A DNA stretch of 64,000 nucleotides from Paraspadella gotoi (taxonomy: Eukaryota; Chaetognatha), in contig CM119268.1 of assembly GCA_051294375.1 (NCBI GenBank), positions 14,279,420-14,343,419 on the forward strand, given 5' to 3'. Within the stretch, counting starts at the first letter, position 1. Every line of letters begins with the position of its first letter. The position numbers and the translations under genes are program-made. The notes under the pieces were generated by a model. It was given only the letters and a program-made list of their open reading frames with translations, was not told the DNA's origin and did not search any database. This document shows positions 33,561 to 45,558 of this stretch, one piece after another.

Positions 33561-34470
33561 CTGATAAAGTCACCGACGAAACGAACACGCAAAATCAATC
33601 TCTTCTTCTCTCTCTCTTAACGTTTTTATATTTATTCGTACGGCCAAGTGGTCAATTCTCATTTTGTTAATGACTGAAGAAACTTAGCATCCTTTGTTCC
33701 CGTTTTCTCTCTGTCTCCATTTCTTTGACTCGAATAAAATTCCTTCTGCTCTGAACTTCGTTCTCGATCGTTGCCTCACGATTTCATTAAAAACTAAAGC
33801 GCCGAAACATGTCCCTTATGTAAATAAAATCGTTGTTGACACTGAAATAATTTTTGCATCATTACATTACACAACGAAAAGAAAGTTAAAAACACAAATT
33901 ATTTATTTTAAAAAAAAGTAAAAAAATTATTACCTAATTATCCTAAACCCTAAAACCTCTTAACCCTAATCACCCCTAAACCTTAACCAACCCTAAATGT
34001 CGAAAGTAAAATTAACACATACATCCTAATGAACCGGTAACTAAAAATAAAATTGAGATGTTTAGTTGAAAAAAATAATTACCCACCTTGTTTCAGTGCT
34101 GTGTCCTCTTCGTGAGATGGTGATGTATAATGAGATATTTAATGCAAATAACGAGCAAGAATAAACTGGTATTCAAATTATCACTGAATGCATAATAATA
34201 ATTAATTTATTTCTTTGACAAAATTTCCGGTTTCAAAGATGTGCAACGACCGTTGCTATAGAAACCCAGTGGGGAATGTCCCGTTCATAGTCGCCAGTGG
34301 TTCATCTTGAAAAGGATTCGCTCAACAAAAGACCGCGAGCCACAGCCATGGCCATGACACGAGGCTTTCGAGCGTAACAAAGAAAACTAATAAGCCCAGG
34401 CAAATTCAATACGGCCCAGTTGGCATAAACAAAGAATCTTAAGCGGATTTATTCGAGCGAAAAAATCATG
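33561..34470. other. AT-rich DNA with telomere-like CCCTAA motifs
   Basis: At 33940-34000 several CCCTAA/CCTAAA units occur in degenerate order. An RFX X-box-like GTTGCTATAGAAAC lies at about 34253-34266. ORFs at 33694-33921 and 34468-34722 are open but without motifs. Confidence 0.4.
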
Positions 34471-35473
34471 ATTTGGATTTACTCTTTGATTAATATTAAT
34501 TATTTCAAATTTTATTTCCGCGCTCCCCCCACAAAAGAAAGTTCAAAACCATATCTAACAGCTTCGATAAACTTGAAATCCTCTATCTTCATAGGGACCG
34601 CAGGGTATAAAATACGACTGAAAAACCAGTTTATTGATTGCTTAAATAAGCAAGCAAGCTTGCAAGAAATTTACATTATGTCTTATATCGAATTGAAGCC
34701 AAGACCAGCTGGTCTATCATAATCTGCTAGCCATAATTACCTTTGTTTTAATTAGTTGAGATACGACAATAGGAAAAAGAAAGACATTTAAAAAAAAAGG
34801 CACAAACCTGCCTCTTTTTAATGACTTTTTAAATATTTTAAAATGTTAAAATATTTCTCGCGCCCCCCCAGTCGTCTTGCCCAAGACCCCAGGCTTTGAA
34901 ATATGCCCATATTGCCACACTTTCGTAGTGGGCTTGACTAATATACTTTTTGATCGAACCATTTTTTAACGGAAATCGACGAAAATCTGATTATCTCCTT
35001 CGAGCCGAACTCGTCTCCTCGCTACATGTATATCCCAGTTTTCTTTTCATGTTGTTGACCCGTTTATTCCCAATATCTGTCCAATTCTCGGCCGATCCCC
35101 GCCAATCTCCCCATTTACCCCGAGTTTTTTTGTCTCTTCGATGAGTCTTTACGATTCCTCTCGCCCACCCTTCACAACGCTCTCCCCCCCCGCCGCGACC
35201 CCCGCCCCCCGTTCCCCTTTACCATCGCCGTTTCGTCTCTCTGGTTTCCTCCTTCATTTTTCGCGGAGCAAAAGAAACACATAAAAACAACAACGAGGAC
35301 GCAAACCTGGGAAAAAAAAAGTGACTCGGAAAAGGTAAAACGAGAGGAAGAAAATAGAAGGAAAAAAAGATAAAAAAAGAGAAATAAAAAAAAGGGGAAA
35401 AAAGGGAAAAAAAAGATTGGCACTAAACTCCCGAGGGCGTGTGTTAAAAACGTAAGGAGAGAAATGAAAAAAA

Positions 35474-35504
35474 AGAGAGAGAGAGAGATTAGATGAGGAG
35501 AGAG

Positions 35505-35555
<51 letters not shown>

Positions 35556-35565
35556 GAGAGAGAAT
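35474..35565. repeat. (GA)n microsatellite
   Basis: Interrupted GA tract. It corresponds to 48207-48306 in the other copy. Confidence 0.95.
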
Positions 35566-36213
35566 TACTGTTTGGGCGAAAAATAAATAAAAAATGAGAA
35601 GGGAGCAAAACACTCGCGGTGGAGATTTTATGTTTTTTGGCTTTTTTGTTTTGTTTATCGTAAAAGGTTGGAGGAATCATTGAATTCAAGCTTAGCGTTG
35701 TATTTTGTTTCTTTACATCGCGGGCGATAAGAAAAACCGTTTCGAGAGCGCGGGCGTGTACAACGACAACGTCAACGACGACTACGCACGCGTTCAACGA
35801 TCATTTTTTCCTCAAGATTCACGGCGCCACTCACGTACATTTGTTTTGTTTTCTTCTCTCGATCATCAGAGCGAAAAAGAGAAAAGAGTCGAGTTAATAA
35901 CGAACGCATCTGAAATGAAGGGGGAAAGAACTTAATGAAGGAATTACGATGGAACCGAATGAACAAAATATTGAATAAACTAACGATTCCAACGAGAGGA
36001 AATAACAAACGAATGAAAAGATGCGAAAATTCGAATGGGATCCATTTCGAACGAACGAACGGACACTAACAAATGAACGAAAGTTAACAAAGGAACAAAA
36101 TTCAAACAAGAATGAAGGCAAAGCGACTCATTTGGGACTCATACAGAATCCAATCAATCAATCAATCAATTCACCCCTGAACAATCTTCGCTGACCACTG
36201 CTTCTCCACCAAC

Positions 36214-36370
36214 CTGTATAAGCGATAGCCTCCGGCGCGGTCCACCTGACGGGGATTTTCCCGCCCTTGGAAGGTGTAGGCGGATGTCGCTCGAGTCCGC
36301 CATCCATCTCGCGGGAATACCGAAGTCGCCACTTTGCACACGAGGGTTCTATGTTCACCAAAGATGATTT
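36214..36370 (-). pseudogene. noisy duplicate of Eph activation-loop exon (see 48929-49078)
   Basis: Contains at least eight single-base insertions or deletions relative to the intact exon, for example GTATAAGCG versus GTAAGCG, so the frame is lost repeatedly within 157 bases. The splice sites are still visible. Confidence 0.88.
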
Positions 36371-36560
36371 CTGGGGCGGTAAGAGTGTGGGAGAGACGAG
36401 AGAGAGAGAGCGAGAGAGAGAGAAAGAGAGAGAATTGTATTCCGCATAAAAAATTGGTGGACAGGGAAAAACGGATTTTAACTAAAAAAGATTAAAATTA
36501 ATAAGAAATAAATCCTTAACAAAAATTAAATCTTCCCATTGCTACCCCTATCTCTTCTCC

Positions 36561-36873
36561 NNNNNNNNNNNNNNNNNNNNNNNNNGAGAGAGAGAGAGAG
36601 AGACCGTTTTAAATTAATGTTTAATCCTAAAAAACCGCATCGATTTTTTTTCTTACTCCTTGTAACAGGTTCTGCTACCAAAAGCTTTAGTGGAGAATTC
36701 CCATTAATTTTGTTTTGTAATTTAAAGAACGAGGAAAAAAAAATACTATTAAGAAAATAAAAACGTTTAGCTTCTTTCTCCGACAAGACGTTAATGGAAT
36801 TAAAACTCCATCAAATTCCGGCGCTAGCTTGTTGCTCTCTTTTTTTTTNNNNNNNNNNNNNNNNNNNNNNNNN
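36561..36873. other. two 25-N gaps enclosing a third copy of 28050-28310
   Basis: Gaps at 36561-36585 and 36849-36873 enclose a direct copy of the 28.05-28.31 kb sequence (GACCGTTTTAAATTAATG onward), which also recurs inverted at 37095-37360. Uniform 25-N gaps flanked by repeated sequence are what gap-filling software leaves when a gap is over-filled. Confidence 0.85.
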
Positions 36874-36888
36874 AAGAGAGAGTGAGAG

Positions 36889-36956
<68 letters not shown>

Positions 36957-37504
36957 AATAGGTAAGCAACCGAGACGTCATCAAGTTGATAGAGAAAGTA
37001 AGAATCGCATTTGAATATTGAGCCCATTTCGGGATTCTAATGATTTTTTTAGCTCACCTAATGAAACGAGGAAATGAGAAAGAGAGAGAGAGAGAGAGAC
37101 GAAAATCTCTTTAAAAAAAAAAGAGAGCAACAAGCTAGCGCCGGAATTGATGGAGTTTTAATCCATTAACGTCTTGTCGGAGAAGAAGCTAAACGTTTTA
37201 TTTTCTTAAAAGTATTTTTTTTTCCTCGGTTCTTTAAATTACAAAACAAAATTAATGGAATTTCTCCACTAAGCTTTTTGGTAGCAGAACCTGTTACAAG
37301 GAGTAGAAAAAAAAATCGATGCGGTTTTTTAGGATTAAACATTAATTTAAAACGTCTCTCTCTCTCTCTTTTCTCTTTGATTCCATCCTTAGTTCCATTC
37401 CGTGTTTCGCCCTTCATTATTCATCTCTTATCGTCGACTCTCTTCCCTCGCCCCGCTCGCCCCCCCCTGGCACCCCCCTCTTCCCCCTCCCTTTTCCCCT
37501 CCAG

Positions 37505-37622
37505 GGTTACCGCCTGCCCCAGTGAGGGAATGTCCAGATCGATTTATCAGCTCATGTTGGACTGTTGGTTGGACAGAAAACCGTCAGGCCCAAGTTCTCC
37601 GATATAGTCACACACTTGACAG
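37505..37622 (+). pseudogene. noisy inverted copy of the last Eph kinase exon
   Basis: Reads GGTTACCGCCTGCCCCAGTG like the left copy, then loses two bases at TGTCCAGATCG (versus CCAGAATCG) and gains bases later, giving a broken frame. Confidence 0.85.
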
Positions 37623-39295
37623 GTAAATTTTTCGTCGTCGTCGCTGGAGCCGTCGTCGTCATTTTCGTCGTCGTCATTTTCTGTCGTCGTTGTTCTTCTT
37701 CTGCTTCGTCGCCATTGCCATCGTATCCATTGCGCCTTCGTCACTGCCATCGTGCTATTGCCGTTTTTGTCATGACCTTTGTCGTCATGGTTGTCGACTT
37801 TGCATCTTTGCACGTCGACTTCGTCATGCTTTCTTCGCTATTGCCATCTCTTTGTACTTGCCGTCTTCGGAATTGCTGTCGTCGTCCGCTCGTGATTGAC
37901 GCGCGATTGTTTTTCAATTCTTTTTATCGCTGCTTGTGACGGAGACGTCGCCAGTGGGCGTGGGGGGGGGGTTGAGAAAGGGGGGGGGGTGTTGAGAAGG
38001 CGTGGGCGGTTTCGAGACAATTTTGGAAGGTGACGTGTAGAACGACGAAAATGACGACGACGAAAACGAAAACAATTTTCTAGAAATTTTCCGAGTGACA
38101 AAAAACGACGACGACGACAACGATGACGACGACGATGACGACAGGACAACATTATGCCTTATTTAAAGACAAACTAAATTCGATTTCACCTTAATTAGTT
38201 AATAAGCGAACAAGCGGCAGCTTATCTCTCTCCCCCCCTCGTCAAAAAATGCTAAGAAGTCGCTAATTACTTTTAGCTCCTGGAGAATATTTAAGGAGTC
38301 GATATAATCACTAATTAATCAACGCAAGGGAGTCTAACGCTGACTCCCCCCCCCCCTCCTCGATAAAATTGTGTCGTTGTTTTTCTCGTCTTTCTTTTTC
38401 TCGACAAAGTTTATACACAGTAAGATAAAAATGAGAAGAGAATCAAAATAAGAATTCTTTCCTCATTATCGATTGTCCCCATACGTTGGCATTCCGACTG
38501 CACCCGAGACGGAGTGGACGCGAACCCACCTGGGATAAGTTTCAGTTCCTCTCTTTTACGGACATTTTTCTTCGATGCGCCGTGCCACGATTTTGACGGC
38601 TATGCACGCCCGTCGTCGGGTTCGAGAGAAAGGCTCCACGCGGCGCGGGCGCCGCACGTTTGAGCAGCATACGCAGCGACCGTAACGGCGGCGAGACCGA
38701 GGCTGCGGCGAACGCGGCGACCGCTAATGAGCGTGCTCCCGAAAGCGCCGGTGGCGAATGCGGCAGCGCCGGTTGCTGCGAATGCGGCGGCGGAGTCTGC
38801 GGCAGGTGAACTCGAAATGTAAGAAGAACAAACGAATGCGAGATTCGAAAAAAAAAAAAATCGGGGGGAAAAAATATCGACGAAATCTGAGATTTTGGTC
38901 AACTTGGAAATTTGAAGAGGAACTGGAAGCCTGCGCATGAAAAAAGGGAGGGGAAGGGTGAGGTCGAGGTGAGGGTGGGGTAAGGAAGGGTGAGCGAGCA
39001 TTCGCGGTGGGTTGGTAGAAGAATGGCGATGCGCGACGACGACGGCGACGATGACAACGACGTCGACGACGATGGCTTTGGACGACAAGGACCAACTTTG
39101 GATAACAAATGCTTTAGCAATGAAAACCAAACGACGACGACGACGCGACGATGGTGACGACTGTAGAAAAAGAAAAAGGGCAAAATATATTTTACGACGA
39201 CAATGAGAAAAGGACAAAGAGGACAAAGCCAGAAAACATCTTGATCGAATTAAGACCCCTACCAAACCTCACCTTTCCCATCCCCCCTCAAACAG

Positions 39296-39467
39296 ACTGA
39301 TCCGCAACCGGAACTCCTGTGCAAAGTGGCGAAGACTCGCGCGGCGCTCTCCGACGCCGCCGCGCCAGACTTGACCAAGTTCGCCTCCGTCGTCGATTGG
39401 CTCGAGGAATCAAGATGGCGAGATACGTCGACACTTCGAGAGGCACGGCGTCTGCACGCTCTTCCAG
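39296..39467 (+). pseudogene. noisy inverted copy of the first SAM exon
   Basis: Matches 26088-26262 in reverse with several lost bases (CCGCAACC versus CCGCCAACC, GAGGAATCAAG versus GAGGGAATCAAG). The frame is broken, so it cannot encode the SAM domain. Confidence 0.85.
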
Positions 39468-40157
39468 GTGGGTTTCGAGGGAGTTGGGAGGATGTTGGGA
39501 GTGGGGTGGGTGGGGTTGGAGGAGTGAGAGTCAATGGCGGTTTGAGATGTGCTGGTGAAGAGACTGGAGTTCTTCATCCAGAACTATCCCTTTCTGGGCA
39601 GAAGGACGCTTTGGCCCGCCGAAGAGAAACTTTGGGTAATTGGAATTTGGAAAGAGTCAGTTTATGACTCTTGCAACGAGTCTGTGTTCGTCAGTGGAAG
39701 CGTTATATCGTAAAGCCTCGCTGCCTTGTTTCATCGCACTCGTGGTCGTTTGTGATTAAAACCCACGACATACAGGCTATAAGGTGTGGCCAGAATTTTA
39801 TTTTATCAAGAAAATAGCCGTAATATCTCAATGTATTTGATCAGCACTTGCATTAACTGAATTATTTGTCGCTATGATTAATATAGGATTCGCGATTTAG
39901 TAAAAATCAGACGTTTTGTGGTCAACATTTGCATTAATAAGAGCCGAAAAGCGTTAGCAATGATTAGTTTTCGTTGTCTGGATCTGTGGACGCCACACTT
40001 GGTGGCGCGCCGGCCCATGGATCTAGTGGCCACGCCCGCGCCGCGAGGGCAGTCAAATCGATCTCCCGTATCTCTAACCAAAAACAACTCCCTCGAAAAC
40101 CGTCATAAAGGCGTCATAAAAGAAAAACAGCGACAAACAAGCCGTAAAAAATTAGCG

Positions 40158-40234
<77 letters not shown>

Positions 40235-40699
40235 TAAGAGAGAGACACGAGAAAGAGGGTAAGAAAGTGAAAAGAGAAAGACAACGGGGCGTCGAAACGA
40301 TGCATGATGGCGGCCATCCCAAATATGGTTCGAGATGAGATTGAACAGAAGCGATTTTTATGGCGAGTACATCGAATAAACAACATTAACTTGTAATGAC
40401 TAAAAAGGAATGACGAGCGAGGGACTATGTGTGGACTGGAGGCGTCAAAGGCTTTAGCCGAAAGTTGATTATAGAAGGAGGGAACGAAAAGCGGAGAGAG
40501 AATTGCGTAAGAAGAGAAAAAAGAGAGAGAGAGAGAGAGAGAGATAGAGAGAGGGAGAGGGAGAGGGAGCACCGAAATTGTTTTCCAAATACGTTTTTAA
40601 CTCGCTCATACTCGGCACTCACACAATGTTTTGTTCGGGTTTTTCTTTCTTTCTATCTTTCTCTGTTTTTCTTCTGCTCTCTCTCCGGCTCTTTTTTCG

Positions 40700-40741
<42 letters not shown>

Positions 40742-41378
40742 CTGCTTCTAATTTGAGGTTTGGGAAACATTTTTCAGTCCAAAGGAGAAGTTGAGAGATC
40801 GTAATCGCTTCGGCGAGATTAAGGGCGGTTGAGTCGGGGTGGAGAAAAAGTGGGTGCGAGTGGACATGAAAGCCACGCCTCTTACTCGCAGATCCACTTC
40901 ATCAAATAATATTTAATTATAGTTTTACGATTAACAGTTAAGTATTATTACAGTTTCTGTTCCCTAATCCCTAAACGAAACATAATCCCATTAACTCTAA
41001 ACTTAATCCATAACTCTAATTTCCACCTGACGAAATTCCTAACCCTAACCCTTAATCTTCAGACTTAGAGAAACCAATCTATTGACGAACTTAAAAAGAA
41101 AGAATTTATTTTTCAAAAAGTCTTGTTTGCTTGTACACTATACTATTTTCCAGCGGTCGAGGGCGAAAATTCGCAATTTTCTATTTCATTTGTTGTAATA
41201 TGCGAGATGGTGGTAGTGGGTAATTCGTCGCCGTTTCGTGGGCCCAGATGGGTGAGTTTAAGCCCAAAGAAAAAATGGTGGGGTGAGAAAGAATTCTGGG
41301 AGAGGTGGGTTCGAGGGGTGACGTCGGCGGAAGTCGGCCGCACGCTGCCTTTTTCAAAGAAATTGGCAGGGAGTGAAA

Positions 41379-41474
<96 letters not shown>

Positions 41475-41688
41475 GAAATTTCAGTACATCAACCCGGATT
41501 AAAACTCGTAATTCTTTTTCGTACCGTCTCGCGTCTACAACCAAACCACTAAAATACAGTGGAGTCGACTTTTTTTAAAAGTCAATTTAATTTTTTATTT
41601 TTTTACTTATTTTAATTTTTTTCTCTTACGCTTTTTCTAACAAAGATTTATTTCTTCCCCTCTCATTCTCTCCACCCCCTTCCTTCAG

Positions 41689-41912
41689 GTGTCGCAACTC
41701 ACTCAGTTGGATTTGAGTCACATGGGCATCACGCGATGGTGGGTCACCAACGAAAGATGCTCCAATCGATCGCTTGCGTTCGCGCCAACTATTCGCTCAC
41801 GATTCCGGCGACGTCATCAACGGGTTTGCTCAACGACAACAACGGCCTCATGACGTCCCACATGACATCTCGAACATTCCCCCGCCCCGCACGCCAGGGC
41901 TGGCTCGTCTGA
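41689..41912 (+). pseudogene. noisy inverted copy of the last Eph exon
   Basis: Matches 23652-23876 in reverse with at least five small indels (ATCACGCGATGG versus ATCACGCTGGTGG, TCGCTTGCG versus TCGGCTGCG). The reading frame is lost. Confidence 0.85.
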
Positions 41913-42520
41913 CGCGGCATGACATTCACGACATATTTCCCCCTCCGCCGATCCCCTCCCTGACCGCTCTCCAAATCCGACCCGATCTGAGACGGTGGCG
42001 TGTCTCACGTTCGAAGACTCGACGAGGGTCGACGCGACACTTCGGGTCCGCCTGACACGCGGCGAAGCAACTTAAACGACGACGACGACGACGACGACGA
42101 CGACAACTATTTGACATTTTGTTACAACGATATATTACGCAGAGAAAATCGTCGAAGACGAAGACGAAAACATTCGCGAGACAAGTCCTGTGATAACAAA
42201 ATAAAACGAAAAATGTTGGAGCTCCCCCCCCCCCAAAACCTCACCCCATCCATTCTCTCTTCCCCCCGCCCCCCATCCTCGCCGACTTTTCCCTCTCCGT
42301 TTGCTCTCAGACACAATGCCTGCATTACGTGTACACTCAGCTTACTTTCCTCTTCGGCTCCATCCATCCAGGAAAAGACAAACGAATCTTACCTTTCTCC
42401 AGATCCGAAAAAAAAGAAAGGAAACTATACATACGGACGAAAAAATGCGGAAACTTCGGAAAATTCTACATTTCCATGATCTAAAACAAAAAAAAATCGA
42501 AAATTGTTTCTCTCTCTCTC

Positions 42521-42590
<70 letters not shown>

Positions 42591-43748
42591 CATCTCCCTT
42601 CCCCACTGTGCGTGAAATCGGAAAAAAAATAATCATTATTATTTATTAATTGTTATTTTTTTTTTGCCAACCGCGCTTAGAACGTAGTGTGCTATGAATT
42701 TTTCTCGATTTTACAGCAGAGAAAATGTTTATCTCCCGCGAACGACGGAAAAAGAAAAAAAAAACGAAAAAATCTCAATGAGTTTTTGAGTTTTCTTCTT
42801 TCCGCTATTTTCATTATTTCTAAGTAGAGAATTTTGTACCGAGAATTCCGTGATCGTCGCCCACGGAGACCCAATTTTGTTGTATGGTTGTTTTTTTTTT
42901 AACTTACAAACGTGGAACAGATTTTCATCCTCTGCCCGTATTGTAATATTAAGTTTTTTTTTAGGTATGATTTTATTTTAGTTTAATTCCTCAAAGTGGT
43001 TTTAAAAAAAAATCCCGCTTTGTTCGCTCTTACTACATTATTTAAATTTAAAAAAAAAAATACGAAAAAAACTTAGCGTTTGACTGCAAAAAAAACTCAG
43101 TGAAGATGTCGTCTCCCTTTTTGTTTCTCTTTTTAAAAAGAAAGATGGACCGTTTTATTTGCTCGTTGTGAATTGTTAGAAAAAAAAAGATATTTTCTAT
43201 CGATTTTATTGTCTGACCGACGTCGTTCTCTATTTTTAATCGAAAAAAACAGATAACTTACTAGTGTTGCGCTTTCTCGTGAAAATGTTTTAAACAAAAA
43301 AATAAAAAACTTCATAAAATCGCGTTTTGTTTCAGAAAAGAAAAAACCCCTTTTAGCAAAAGTCATTATAAAAATTACATTGAGTGTATTTCTCGACATC
43401 AATTTCTGGCCTCAATATTTTCCGAAATAGTAATTGATATTAGTGGAGTGGCCGACTTGAGGCCTTTTCTGTTTCCGATGTTTCGATCCCCCCCCTTCCC
43501 ATCTTTGCCCCTTTTACTTTTCCCCTTTTTCTCGCTTTTTGTTATTGTGGTCACGATCCTTGCGTTTTGTTTCTCTAAGTTACTTTATAATTTGGTATTT
43601 TTTTCGTAATAAACCTTCGAAATGTAGAGAATATAGTTTGTTGCGGGTTTTTTTAGCGGGTCAAGTCGTGGTACAAGTTATCTAGCGAGATAGAAAAAAG
43701 AAATAGATAGAAAGTAAGTTTACGGAAAAAGGTGTAATTAAGAAAGAA

Positions 43749-43779
<31 letters not shown>

Positions 43780-44119
43780 AAAGAAGAAAGAAAGAAAGAG
43801 AAAGAAAGAAAGAAAGAAAGAAAGAAAAGAAAAAAAAATTGAGATTAAGAAACAATAGACGAGGGATGAATGAGAGAAAGAAAAGAAAAAGCAAAAAAGA
43901 AAGAAGATAGAATAAGAGAAAAAATAAAGAGAGAAGAAATTTTAAAAAAGACTGACATAAATAGAGAAACAAAGAAATAACCTCAGAAACTCAGCCTGTT
44001 AAATTAAGGGGGATAAATTATCGAGAGTCAAAAAAACATAAAAATTCTAAGAAAAACAAGAAAATGATCGCCGCCTGTGAAGATAGCAACGCGTATGAGA
44101 TAAAACTCTGCCCCCGCAA

Positions 44120-44206
<87 letters not shown>

Positions 44207-44460
44207 TCTCATCTGGGGTTAATTTTCCTTGTGTACTTTTTTAGCCGCTGAAATTCCTTGAATTTCGCTCGATTTTCGCTAAATGTTATTTATGCTTTCA
44301 AAATTCGATCAACGAACGCCGAGGTTTTTTGTTGTTTATTATTTTTTTATTGTTTATCCTTTTTATTTTTTTTTATTTTTTCTTAAAAACATAGTTAATT
44401 TTCTTATCCCGGATTGTCTTAATTGTATAGATAATGTAATAATATTATATTCACTGAGCC

Positions 44461-44532
<72 letters not shown>

Positions 44533-45148
44533 CTATCTATCTATCTATCTATTATCTACTATCTATGTTTCACCTCGCTCTTCATTCCAACTTTCGGGTT
44601 TAGGGCCATGTATTTGCTACTAGAAGCCCTCTGGCGATCTGTTTGCGCAGCTTTGAGTCAGAATGAGAAACGCGATCCGTGACGTCTTGTTTACAAAAAA
44701 AAAAAAAAGAATCGGATGACAATGGCGCCGCCGACAACGACGACGACGACGACGACGGCTACAAAATGTTTTTTTTTTCCTTCCCGGCGAGAAAAGACTT
44801 TGTTTAATTGAAAAAAAAAAGATCTGAGGGACCACCTATGTTTTGGAAGAATGTTCTTCTTTCCTGTTGTTTGGAAGGCGAATGGTGAAGAGTTTTCTTT
44901 TTGCTTCTGAGTCTTGTCTTGGTGAAGTTGTCGTCGTCGTCTTCGTCGTCGTCGTCTTTTATCCTAACCTTAAAGTAGCTTCAACGTGTTAATATACGTA
45001 TAATCTCTGGCAGTTACATTATTTTATGGTCATTTCGTAAATTTCTAAAACTGTAGCTGACACGTCACTATCAAAGGAGACATTACTAACTTTTTTTATC
45101 CAGTGAACAAAGTAAACTAAGTTGAAACTAAAGATGTTCGATTGGGAG

Positions 45149-45220
<72 letters not shown>

Positions 45221-45437
45221 AGAGAGAGAGGAAGAGAAAGAGATAGAGATCAAGCTTCATTCTTTCCCACGAATTTTTATGAAAGTTCAGACTCTCCCAT
45301 CACTGAAAAAAACCTCCCCTCAAAAAAAAGTGGGTCGGAGAAACGAAGCTTCTCGTTTTTATTTTTTTCCGTGAAGAAGTTTTTTTTAAAGAAGTTTTCA
45401 TAAATTTTATGCAAACAAGAATAAATCTCACTCTTAC

Positions 45438-45558
45438 CTTCTCTATTAGTTTGATGACATCCTGGTTGCTCCAGTTCCAATAGGGTCGCTCTCCGTATGA
45501 AACGACTTCCCACATGACAATTCCGTACGACCAAACGTCGGAGGCAGTCGTGAAACGT
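45438..45558 (-). CDS. Eph receptor exon: kinase C-lobe (DVWSYG)
   Basis: An acceptor TTTTTTTCAG and donor AAG/GTAAGAG bound 121 bases, with entry phase 2 and exit phase 0. It encodes [27 protein letters not shown] then [18 protein letters not shown](Y/F)G is kinase subdomain IX, with the invariant Asp that stabilises the catalytic loop. The acceptor is preceded by 16 Ts. This copy is intact, unlike 28558-28680, and is taken as the real exon. Confidence 0.95.

Larger units (their letters stand above)
30954..35024. mobile_element. about 4.07-kb insertion with hAT-like ends
   Basis: The empty site is seen at 47794-47802 (CATTATATCCC). Here the insertion begins TAGCGAG (30954) and ends CTCGCTA (35024), a 7-bp inverted repeat. 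It is bordered by CATTATA on the left (30947-30953) and CATGTATA on the right (35025-35032), which looks like one 8-bp target duplication with a read error. TAGCG fits the YARNG start of hAT ends and 8-bp duplications are the hAT hallmark. No transposase is recognised inside. Contents include nested MITEs, a copy of the tRNA-like repeat and a three-exon gene at 32481-32950, so it may be non-autonomous. Confidence 0.5.
28553..36560 (+). repeat. direct noisy copy of 45430-49936, with extra insertions
   Basis: Matches 45430-49936 in order, with many single-base indels. Relative to that copy it has two insertions (about 29905-30143 and 30954-35024) and lacks 49095-49761. Its exon copies at 28558 and 36214 are frameshifted. 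It ends at a 25-N gap, about 35 bases before the next exon (49970) would begin. Confidence 0.88.
36874..45427 (-). repeat. noisy inverted copy of 20108-28540
   Basis: Reverse complement of the left block with frequent small indels, especially in homopolymers and microsatellites. It joins at about 45427 (AAGAATAAAT/CTCACTCTTACC) to sequence matching 28548 onward. Neither junction has transposon or target-duplication features, so an assembly join is favoured over a biological inversion. Confidence 0.88.

Noticed and set aside
28558-41912. A second, degenerate Eph paralogue
   Set aside because: Introns are as similar as exons and there is no codon-position bias in the changes, so the copies are technical duplicates rather than an old paralogue.
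36874-45427. A biological inverted duplication or large palindrome
   Set aside because: The differences are single-base indels in homopolymers and repeats that destroy coding frames in one copy only, and the junctions sit at 25-N gaps. An assembly artefact explains this better.
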